In this document: piece by piece, positions 9,597 through 17,313 of the stretch
Numbering within the stretch: position 1 is the stretch's first letter
Layout of the letters: the number at the start of each line of letters is the position of its first letter
Assembly (NCBI RefSeq): GCF_017968885.1
Contig: NZ_CP072913.1
Coordinates: forward strand, 6,643,951 to 6,707,950
Source: Pseudomonas sp. Tri1
Lineage (GTDB): Bacteria > Pseudomonadota > Gammaproteobacteria > Pseudomonadales > Pseudomonadaceae
Direction of reading: 5' to 3'
Length of the DNA: 64,000 nucleotides
Position numbers and translations under genes: made by a program
Notes under the pieces: generated by a model
The model's input: the letters and a program-made list of their open reading frames with translations, nothing else
What the model was told of the DNA's origin: nothing
Databases searched by the model: none

Positions 9597-11513
9597 CTAT
9601 CCAACGACTTCTCTCTCTTGGATTTTCAACAGTGGCTCTTGGAACCGCAGCAATCGCCCGGCATTACCTAACACTAGCAGAGTGCTCAGATTGTGCAGCA
9701 GCGCCGCGATCATCGCGCCCGCTGCACCGAGCCAACCGAACGCGGCGAAAGCGACGATTGCCAATGTCCAACCCAGGCCGATGATCACATTGACCTGCAG
9801 CGTGCGCCTGCATTGGCGGCTGAGCCGGACGCAGGTGCCAAGGCGACGCAGATCGCTACCGATCAACACGATGTCCGCCGAGGCGAGGGCAATGTCTGCG
9901 CCACCCGCCCCCATCGCGACGCCCACCACTCCAGCCTTGAGTGCCAGTGAATCGTTGATGCCATCACCCACGACCATAGGCCGGAAGCCGTGGTCGATTT
10001 CGGCCATCACACGCTTGAGTTTATCTTCCGGCAAGGCCTGGGCTTGCACATCACCGATACCGATATCCTGGGCCAGGGTGTGGGCCACGCTGCGACGGTC
10101 ACCGGTCAACAGCAGCTGACGGCCAAGGCCCAACTCCCGCAGTTCAGCCATGGCAGCCCGCGCTTCCGGCTTGACGCTGTCGGCCAGCAGCAGCCAGGCG
10201 AGGAATTGTCCATCCAGGGCCAGCCCGGCAATCGGGCCATCATGGTTGGGCACCGCTGAAGTTTCGATGCCCAGCAGGGCGAACAACTCCGGCCGTCCCA
10301 GGGCCGCCTCGCCCTGCCCGGTCATCGCCACTACCCCCAGGCCCTGGCGCTCATGGATATCCCTCAGTGGCAGGCAATGCTCCTGTTCCACCAACCCCGC
10401 CAGCGCTCGGCTGACCGGATGGCTGCTGGCCGAGCCGAGGCTGGCGGCCAACGCCAGTAAAGGCGCGTGATCATCGTAGGCACTTTCGATGGATTGCAGG
10501 CGCAGGGAGCCGTACGTCAGAGTGCCGGTCTTGTCGACGACCAACGACGTCAGGTCCGCCAATTCCTCCAGAAAGGCCGAACTGCGAATCAGAATCCCGT
10601 GGCGCGCCGCTACCGCGATCCCGGCAATAGCCGTCGCTGGCGCCGACAACACTAACGCGCAAGGGCACGCCGCCACCAACACCGCCAGCATTGCCTGGGA
10701 GTCGTTAGTGACAAACCAGGTCACCGCCGCCAGCAGCAATACCAACACGAGATAACTGCCAGCGTAGCGTTCCAGCAACCGGGTGATAGGCGGCTTGGAG
10801 CGTTCGGCGTTCTGCATCAAGGCAATGACTTTGCCCAGGGTTGACTCATTGCCGGTGCGCGTCACTTCCAAGCGCAACAACCCATCGAGGTTGATCGCGC
10901 CACCAAAGACTTCGATACCGACCACCGCCTCCAGCGGCACCGATTCGCCCGTGATCGGCGCGGTGTCGAGGCTGGCCTGGCCGGACAACACTCGACCATC
11001 GGCCGGCACCCGGTCCCCGGCGCGCACCTCGACCACATCGCCGGGCTGAAGTGTGCTGTTATCGACTTCGATGATCGAACCATCGGCCTGCACCTTGCGA
11101 CCTTGGCTACGGGTCAGTTGGCCAAGGGCGTGAATCGCCTCCTGGGAACCGATGACACTGCGCTCTTCCAACACATGGCCGAAGATCATGATGATCGGCA
11201 ATAGCGCTGCCGTCAGCAGATCACCCGTGGCCCAGGCGCCAAGCATCGCCAGGGCAATCAGTTGATCGGTGATCCCGTGCAGGCTCGGATAGCGCAGGCT
11301 GTACCAGGCCGAACGCATCACCGGCACCGCCACCAGCAGCGAGGCGCTCCCCAACAGCAGTTGGCTGACCCCGCTCTGCTGGGGTGACCAACCGCGCCAC
11401 ACCAGGCCCAAGGCGAGTAAACCAAGGGCGAGCATCGCCAAGGTCAGCTGGCGGGCGGCCGCACGTTGTTCAGTGGAAGACAACATCGGCATCGCGACGG
11501 TCTGAGCGCTCAT
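9597..11513 (-). CDS. P1B-type heavy-metal transporting ATPase
   Basis: 638 residues, without an N-terminal HMA domain. TGES at about residues 188-191, ion-binding CPC at 283-285, phosphorylated Asp327 in DKTGTLTYG, the P1B marker SHPVS, and GDGINDSLAL. The last helix has HNLSTLLVLGNAGRLL (His607); zinc/cadmium exporters normally have an aspartate there, so the metal cannot be read with confidence. Its start overlaps the stop of the upstream SPFH gene (ATGA). It is the last gene of a four-gene operon with a Zur-like box upstream, so handling zinc or a competing metal under zinc limitation is plausible. Confidence 0.9.
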   Translation of the reverse strand: MSAQTVAMPMLSSTEQRAAARQLTLAMLALGLLALGLVWRGWSPQQSGVSQLLLGSASLLVAVPVMRSAWYSLRYPSLHGITDQLIALAMLGAWATGDLLTAALLPIIMIFGHVLEERSVIGSQEAIHALGQLTRSQGRKVQADGSIIEVDNSTLQPGDVVEVRAGDRVPADGRVLSGQASLDTAPITGESVPLEAVVGIEVFGGAINLDGLLRLEVTRTGNESTLGKVIALMQNAERSKPPITRLLERYAGSYLVLVLLLAAVTWFVTNDSQAMLAVLVAACPCALVLSAPATAIAGIAVAARHGILIRSSAFLEELADLTSLVVDKTGTLTYGSLRLQSIESAYDDHAPLLALAASLGSASSHPVSRALAGLVEQEHCLPLRDIHERQGLGVVAMTGQGEAALGRPELFALLGIETSAVPNHDGPIAGLALDGQFLAWLLLADSVKPEARAAMAELRELGLGRQLLLTGDRRSVAHTLAQDIGIGDVQAQALPEDKLKRVMAEIDHGFRPMVVGDGINDSLALKAGVVGVAMGAGGADIALASADIVLIGSDLRRLGTCVRLSRQCRRTLQVNVIIGLGWTLAIVAFAAFGWLGAAGAMIAALLHNLSTLLVLGNAGRLLRFQEPLLKIQEREVVG

Positions 11514-12561
11514 TGTTCGGCTCCCTGAATAATCAGGCGGGAATCGTCTTTCGGGTCGACCGTCGTCACCGAGCCGGCCTGACGAAGGATAGTGGGCATG
11601 CGTTCGCGATAAAGGCGCAACAGCATTTGCGGATCGCTGCTTTGGCTCTTCGCCAGGCCGAGCACCGTGGCGGTGTCGGCCGACGCCTTGGCGAGCCGTT
11701 CACTGGCCTGGGCGTGGGCGACTTGCACGGCGCGATCAGCGTCCTGGCGAGCGGTCTGGGTCAACTTCTCGGCTTCGGTCCGAGCGTTGGCCACCACTTT
11801 GTCAGCCTGCTGGCTGGCCGTCAGCACCGCATTGAAGGCACTCACAGCCGGCCCTGGCAGACTCGATTGAACGTCAACCCGCACCACTTCAATACCCAAC
11901 CCCTGCCCTGTCGCGGCAAGCTCGGCCAGCCGTCGGTTAATCCCTTGCACCAGATCGCCACGCAAGCGTTCGCGGCGGTCAGCGGCCTGGTTATCGCTGC
12001 CCATCAATTCGGGACGGGCCACCAGAATGGTGTCCAGGTCCCGGGCGGCGGTCAGGGCCACGGCACTGCGAGTCGCCAGTCGATCCAGCGCCGGCAGCAC
12101 ATGTTCGCCCTGTAAAACGAAGGCGTAGGGTTCGGTCACTTTGTAAAACAGCCGCACATCCAGTTGCACCACACCCGCATCACCGGTCAATAAATAACCG
12201 GATCCGGCCAGTGCATCACTCACCGGCGTGGCGAAACTGGCAACACGATCTGCCTGTAACGCCGCATCGGCGCGCAGCAGGTTTTCCACCCGTCGTTCAA
12301 GAACCCGATCCGCCGCCGGCAGCAGGACCACCTGTTCCACGGGGCGGGGCCAGGCCAGTAGCAGGCCCGCATTCTGGATTCGATCCATGGCCCCAAAGTG
12401 CAGTACCACCGCGCGGCTCTGGGGGTCAATCTGCCGCACATTGGAAAAACCCAGGCCAACGCCGCCAACACGGTTACCGCGTAAAGCGCTAGAAATGCCA
12501 GTCGCCCTGCCTGAATCCACGGGCTGGACAAGCCATTTGTTCCACGTGGAACCAAACTCAT
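11510..12561 (-). CDS. SPFH/HflC-like membrane protein, -1 frameshift near the N-terminus
   Basis: Two frames together make one protein of about 350 residues. The first frame starts at ATG 12561, overlapping the upstream stop (ATGA), and encodes the membrane anchor RLAFLALYAVTVLAALAWVF. The rest (SNVRQIDPQSRAVVLHFGA onward, a typical HflC/prohibitin domain with a charged coiled region) is in the -1 frame. The frames meet at a run of five T on the coding strand (12449-12445). A single missing T, a sequencing error, transcript slippage or programmed frameshifting would each explain it. If not corrected, the gene is broken. The long uninterrupted frame beginning at 12601 lacks the anchor, so it is not the natural start. 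Confidence 0.8.
12538..12553. other. parS-type ParB binding site inside an SPFH gene
   Basis: TGTTCCACGTGGAACC matches 15 of 16 bases of the Pseudomonas parS palindrome. It lies just after the start of the HflC-like gene. Confidence 0.72.
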
Positions 12562-13595
12562 GGCTGTGTTCCACCTTTGGGTTCCACGGCAGGCGGCCCA
12601 TCGACCAACACCCGGAATGGCGCGGCGTCGGTGCGCAGAATCAGCTTTGTACCCGGCGAAACAATGGTTCCCAACGTATCCAGCGAACGCAGAAGGTTGT
12701 AGAGCTGGGGTGAGCCAGCGTATGCCCTGCCGTAAATGGCAGCCGCCTCCACTCGGGACTGCGCCTCAATGTCAGCGGCTTTCACCGTAGCATCGGCCTG
12801 TACGATTCGCGCATCACGCTCCGCGGCAGAACGAATTTGCGCCGCTTCACGCTTGCCGATTGCCGTGCGCTCGGTGGCGATGGTTTCGCGCTCGGCGCGC
12901 ATGCGATCCACCGTCGCGGTCAGGGTCACCGAGGGCAAGGTCAGGCGCTCGATACCGACTTGCAACACACGCACCCCGTAGGTAGTGAGCAACTGTTGAT
13001 CAATCTGCTGACGCAACTGAGCTTCGAAATCAGCGATGCGTACCTGGCTGGCATCGGTGTTGACCAGGTTCGCCAAGTCAAAGCTGGCGGCCGTGGTTTC
13101 CAGCGCCGAACCGACGAAGGTGCGGATTTGCCGTGCGGCTTCGTCCGGCTGGTTCTGCACCGCGCGCATGAAACGCTGCACGTTGTCCGGATCGCCCTGG
13201 ACCTGCCACGCCACGTACGCCTGAACGATGATTCGCAAGCCGTCGCGCGTGCCGACGTCCTGTAACCCGCTGGAGGTGGTGCGCAATCGCAAGTCCACCG
13301 GGATCGCCGCCTCGAACGGCGCCGGCCAGCGCCAGCCCAGGCCCGGTTGCAGCAGCACCCGTGCCGGATTGCCGAAGCGGGTTATCACGGTGGCCTCCCC
13401 CGAGCGCACTTGTACCAGGCTGGCGGCGGCCACGGCGAACGCCACCAGCAGCGTCGCCCAGCCCATTCGCCGCCAGGGAAACGGACCGGCTTGCTGTGGG
13501 TCGCCGTGATGGTGATGATGCCCATGGTGGTGGCCGGCATGACCGTGATCGTGACCGGCGTGGTCGTGGTGATCGTGTGAAGAAGACGGGCTCAA
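12558..13595 (-). CDS. SPFH/HflK-like protein with histidine-rich N-terminus
   Basis: 345 residues. Residues 7-30 contain 15 histidines interspersed with Asp and Gly, a likely zinc-binding tail on the cytoplasmic side. A single transmembrane helix follows (MGWATLLVAFAVAAASLVQV), then an SPFH domain (GEATVITRFGNPARVLLQPGLGWRWPAPFE) and a charged Ala/Glu/Arg-rich coiled coil. HflK/HflC relatives form membrane cages that control FtsH protease; this one is not the canonical hflK next to hflX. The start overlaps the stop of the 653-residue SPFH gene and its stop overlaps the next start, so all four genes are coupled. Confidence 0.88.
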   Translation of the reverse strand: MSPSSSHDHHDHAGHDHGHAGHHHGHHHHHGDPQQAGPFPWRRMGWATLLVAFAVAAASLVQVRSGEATVITRFGNPARVLLQPGLGWRWPAPFEAAIPVDLRLRTTSSGLQDVGTRDGLRIIVQAYVAWQVQGDPDNVQRFMRAVQNQPDEAARQIRTFVGSALETTAASFDLANLVNTDASQVRIADFEAQLRQQIDQQLLTTYGVRVLQVGIERLTLPSVTLTATVDRMRAERETIATERTAIGKREAAQIRSAAERDARIVQADATVKAADIEAQSRVEAAAIYGRAYAGSPQLYNLLRSLDTLGTIVSPGTKLILRTDAAPFRVLVDGPPAVEPKGGTQP

Positions 13596-15553
13596 TGGGC
13601 AGCTCCTGGCTGGACAGGGTTACGCGGCGACGCGGGGTCTACCGGCAGCGTGAAGGTTCGTAGGTCAATGGTTGGCGCGTTGCTGCTGCCGCCCAAGCGA
13701 TGATCGAGAATCAGCAACTTCGCGTTGCCAAGGCCCTGGCTCAATTGGCTGAAGTATTGCTCCAACAAAAACGCGTGGCCGGCCGTCGCGTAGGCTTTGC
13801 GTTCGGCGTTGAAGCGCAAGTCGGCGGCCTCGGCGGTGGCGTTGATTTCCCGGGCGGAGGCCTGGGCCTGATCATGGGCGATGCTGGCTTGCAGTTGTGC
13901 CTGGTTGGTCTGCTCCGCCGCCGCGCCGCGCTCCCGGGCAATCAGTGCCTGGGCACCGATCTGCGCCGCCTGCACGCCGTGGTAGGCATTGGCCGCACCG
14001 GCGGGGGGATGAATCGCCTCGACCACGGTCGCCAGAATTTCCACGCCACTGTCGAGCGATTGCAAGTCGGCCTGTACGGCGCGACCGATTTCATCGGCCA
14101 GGCTGACACGATCCGCGCCCAGCAAACCGTCCAGCGTGCGGGAGGCGAACTCATGCACCAGGACGCGGCTGGCAGTACTGCGGATCAGCGAGGGCACATC
14201 GGCGCTGTTGTAGGACGCCGCCAGCGCCGCTGCGTCAGTCAGGCCAATGCGATAAACGAAGCGCACGTCCATGTTCACGACCTGGAAGCTCTGCTGGTCT
14301 GCGCGACGGCTGGCGATCACTTGGGACTTGTCGTTCACGTGACTGGCATCCCATAACCGATTAGCGATCGCCGGGGCCGGCCCCTCGGCCGGATCTGCAT
14401 CCGTGGGCTGGCGATTATCGCCGACGCTGGTGGCCAGCTCATGGACAACGCCATTCTCGACGCTCAGCACCCGGCCCAGCGGCCAGGGCAAGCCAACCTG
14501 CAAGCCAGGGCCAAACACCTCCACCGGTTTACCGAAGCGCTCATAGATACCACGCCCCTGCAGTGGCACTTCATGCACGCCCGTCAGCAACCAACCCACC
14601 AGCGCTACCAGCGCCAGCACCGGCAAAAAGGCTCGGCGCATGTAACTGAAGGCCCAGATCTGCCGCAGGTCGATGCCGAAACGGTTGTGCAATTCATGCT
14701 GCAAAGCCAATAACGGCTGTGGCGGCCAGCGCAGTAGATCAGCGATGACACTGCGCCCCAACAGGGTCGGCTCCAAGGCATCCCGGCGCGGGTTGAATAA
14801 CGACAGCAGCGCGCGCAGCAACAGCTCCACCGCCACCAGCCCGGGTAACAATCCAATCAGCACCGCCAGGCGCACCGGCCAAACCGAGGTCTCTACCGCG
14901 AACAGCAAGCACAAGGCGCCGAGCACCAGCACGATGATCGCCACCCGAGCCAATTGCGCCAGCGCCGACGCTTCCGGCCACTCCACGGCGGGCTGCTGGG
15001 CCAATTGACGTTCGAACACCAGCAACCCAAACGCCAACAACAATGAAAACGCTGCACCCACGCTGGCTGAGACGCCGAGGGCGGTGCCAGGCAACTCCAG
15101 GTTCCAGACTTGCTCCAGACTCAACAATACCAACACTGACCAACCGGCCAGCCATAGGGTTGGGGCACCGATCTGCTTTAGCAGGCCGACCCAGCGCGCG
15201 CCGATTCGCTCGAGTAGCCGCTCGTACCAACCCAAGTTATCAATAGGCTCGTCTTCGGGAATGGAGATATCCACAGCCGGCAGCAGCGCCCTGCCCCGCC
15301 ATTGCGTAACCCACCAGGCCGATTGCAAACCCGCCACCAGCACCAGCAAACTTGCACTCTGGCCGATCAACAGCGCCGGCCATAGCGATTGCGGTGAGAA
15401 CAGTCCGACAAAAAAAGCCAGTACCCAACCCACACACGCCAAGCTACCCAGCCCAAAAGCGATCCGCTTCAAACGTCGCCCTTGAAACTGTGCCTGCTGA
15501 AAGCGCGGCCATTCGGCAACCTGTGCCCCCTCGACATCAAGATCGACTTGCAT
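13592..15553 (-). CDS. Polytopic SPFH/HflK-like membrane protein
   Basis: 653 residues. The first half has about six hydrophobic segments, which ordinary HflK proteins lack; a further helix near residue 315 (FLPVLALVALVGWLLTGV) leads into an SPFH domain (GIYERFGKPVEVFGPGLQVGLPWPLGR) and a coiled Ala/Glu/Gln-rich region ending with RTFTLPVDP. It is the first gene of the overlapping operon, 71 bases downstream of a Zur-like box. Role unknown; a membrane microdomain scaffold for the partner P-type ATPase is inference from operon structure. Confidence 0.85.
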   Translation of the reverse strand: MQVDLDVEGAQVAEWPRFQQAQFQGRRLKRIAFGLGSLACVGWVLAFFVGLFSPQSLWPALLIGQSASLLVLVAGLQSAWWVTQWRGRALLPAVDISIPEDEPIDNLGWYERLLERIGARWVGLLKQIGAPTLWLAGWSVLVLLSLEQVWNLELPGTALGVSASVGAAFSLLLAFGLLVFERQLAQQPAVEWPEASALAQLARVAIIVLVLGALCLLFAVETSVWPVRLAVLIGLLPGLVAVELLLRALLSLFNPRRDALEPTLLGRSVIADLLRWPPQPLLALQHELHNRFGIDLRQIWAFSYMRRAFLPVLALVALVGWLLTGVHEVPLQGRGIYERFGKPVEVFGPGLQVGLPWPLGRVLSVENGVVHELATSVGDNRQPTDADPAEGPAPAIANRLWDASHVNDKSQVIASRRADQQSFQVVNMDVRFVYRIGLTDAAALAASYNSADVPSLIRSTASRVLVHEFASRTLDGLLGADRVSLADEIGRAVQADLQSLDSGVEILATVVEAIHPPAGAANAYHGVQAAQIGAQALIARERGAAAEQTNQAQLQASIAHDQAQASAREINATAEAADLRFNAERKAYATAGHAFLLEQYFSQLSQGLGNAKLLILDHRLGGSSNAPTIDLRTFTLPVDPASPRNPVQPGAAH

Positions 15554-15623
15554 ACCACCCCAGCGCTCGTGGCGATCAAAATCCGGGGCCGTGGACAGAC
15601 GCCACCGCCGCTCCGTTATATAC

Positions 15624-15638
15624 CGTTACCTTATAACG
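15624..15638. promoter_or_regulatory. Zur-like operator upstream of the SPFH/P-type ATPase operon
   Basis: CGTTACC-T-TATAACG. The right half is a perfect Zur half-site (TATAAC); the left half matches GTTA but then reads CC instead of TA. An extra GTTATA half-site lies at 15615-15620. Located 71 bases upstream of the operon start. Weaker than the two perfect boxes at 2102 and 2633. Confidence 0.55.
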
Positions 15639-15774
15639 ATTACTGTGAAATTTCCGTTTTGAATTCTTCATGACAAGCCCGGCGCCTGCCCCTTGACTAA
15701 AGCCTTGACCGAAATCTTCAGAAACGCTCATATTACGTTCATAATTTTTTATCAGCCCAAGCGGGAGAACAGCA

Positions 15775-17175
15775 ATGAGCAACTATGACGTGATCATTCT
15801 GGGTGGTGGGCCCGGTGGATATAACGCGGCGATTCGCGCTGGGCAGCTGGGGCTGAAGGCCGCCTGTGTCGAAGGTCGTGCAACCCTGGGCGGCACTTGC
15901 CTGAACGTTGGCTGCATGCCCTCCAAAGCGTTGCTCCATGCCTCGGAATTATACGAAGCGGCCATGGGGGCCGAGTTCGCCAACCTCGGCATCGACGTCA
16001 AACCCAGCCTCAACCTTGCGCAAATGATGAAACAGAAAGACGAAAGCGTAGCGGGCCTGACCAAGGGCATCGAGTTTCTCTTTCGCAAGAACAAGGTCGA
16101 CTGGATCAAAGGTTGGGGCCACATCGACGGGCCGGGGAAAGTGACCGTCACCGGCGAGGACGGCGGCAAGACCGAACTGAGCGCCAAGGACATCGTTATT
16201 GCCACCGGCTCCGAGCCCACCCCGCTGCCGGGTGTCGAGATTGATAACCGGCGCATCCTCGACTCCACCGGCGCATTATCCCTGAGTGAAGTGCCCCGGC
16301 ATCTGGTGGTAATTGGCGCAGGCGTCATCGGCCTGGAGCTGGGTTCGGTCTGGCGGCGCCTGGGCGCCGAGGTGACGGTAGTGGAATACCTTGATCGCAT
16401 CTGCCCGGGCGTGGATGGCGAGGCCGGCAAAACCCTGCAGCGAGCCCTGGGCAAACAGGGCATCCAGTTCAAGCTGAGCTCCAAAGTCACGGGTGCCGTG
16501 CCGTCGGCCAGCGGTGTGCAATTGCAGGTCGAACCTGCGGCAGGCGGCGAAGCGCAGACCCTGGACGCCGATTATGTGCTGGTCGCCATTGGCCGGCGGC
16601 CCTATACCCAAGGGCTGGGTCTGGAGAACGTCGGGCTGAGTACCGACAAACGCGGCCTGCTCGCCAACCAAGGTCATCGCACCGAAGCGCCCGGCGTTTG
16701 GGTGATCGGCGATGTGACGTCCGGGCCGATGCTGGCCCACAAAGCCGAAGACGAAGCCATGGCCTGCATCGAACAGATCGCCGGCAAGGCCGCCGAGGTC
16801 AACTATGCGCTGATCCCCAGCGTCATCTACACCCGTCCGGAACTGGCCAGCGTCGGCAAGACCGAAGAACAGCTCAAGGCTGAAGGCCGCGCCTATAAGG
16901 TTGGGAAATTTCCGTTCACGGCCAACAGTCGGGCGAAGATCAATCACGAGACCGAGGGTTTCGCCAAAGTCCTGGCCGATGAGCGCACCGACGAAATCCT
17001 CGGCGTGCACCTGGTCGGCCCCAGCGTCAGCGAAATGATCGGTGAATACTGCGTGGCCATGGAGTTCAGCGCCTCGGCCGAGGACATCGCCCTCACCTGC
17101 CATCCACACCCCACTCGCTCGGAGGCGTTGCGCCAGGCAGCGATGAATGTGGAGGGGATGGCGACGCAGATGTAG
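15775..17175 (+). CDS. lpd3: Dihydrolipoyl dehydrogenase
   Basis: 466 residues. FAD-binding ILGGGPGGYNAAIRAGQLG at the N-terminus, redox-active disulfide GGTCLNVGCMPSKALL, NAD motif GAGVIGLELGSVW and the C-terminal HPHPTRSEAL carrying the catalytic His-Glu pair. It reoxidises dihydrolipoamide in 2-oxoacid dehydrogenase complexes. No E1/E2 genes lie alongside, as for the orphan Lpd3 of P. aeruginosa, hence the symbol. It reads away from the SPFH operon, and a REP pair follows the stop. Confidence 0.93.
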   Translation: MSNYDVIILGGGPGGYNAAIRAGQLGLKAACVEGRATLGGTCLNVGCMPSKALLHASELYEAAMGAEFANLGIDVKPSLNLAQMMKQKDESVAGLTKGIEFLFRKNKVDWIKGWGHIDGPGKVTVTGEDGGKTELSAKDIVIATGSEPTPLPGVEIDNRRILDSTGALSLSEVPRHLVVIGAGVIGLELGSVWRRLGAEVTVVEYLDRICPGVDGEAGKTLQRALGKQGIQFKLSSKVTGAVPSASGVQLQVEPAAGGEAQTLDADYVLVAIGRRPYTQGLGLENVGLSTDKRGLLANQGHRTEAPGVWVIGDVTSGPMLAHKAEDEAMACIEQIAGKAAEVNYALIPSVIYTRPELASVGKTEEQLKAEGRAYKVGKFPFTANSRAKINHETEGFAKVLADERTDEILGVHLVGPSVSEMIGEYCVAMEFSASAEDIALTCHPHPTRSEALRQAAMNVEGMATQM

Positions 17176-17208
17176 AGAGTGCTCTCTATTGGCTAATCAC
17201 ACTTGGCC

Positions 17209-17300
17209 CTGTGGGAGCGAGCTTGCTCGCGAAGACGGCAGCACATCCGACATCGATGCAAGCTGACCCTGCGCCATCGCGAGCAAGCTCGCTCCCACAG
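17209..17300. repeat. REP palindrome pair
   Basis: CTGTGGGAGCGAGCTTGCTC and its inverted copy GAGCAAGCTCGCTCCCACAG about 50 bases apart, a typical Pseudomonas REP doublet (REPIN-like). It sits between the convergent lpd3 and the 716-residue protein gene. Confidence 0.92.
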
Positions 17301-17313
17301 CTACATCTTCAGC

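Noticed and set aside
15615..15637. GTTATA and TATAAC half-sites read as one wide Zur box
   Set aside because: The 11-base gap is too wide for a Zur site; the overlapping 15-bp box at 15624 is preferred.
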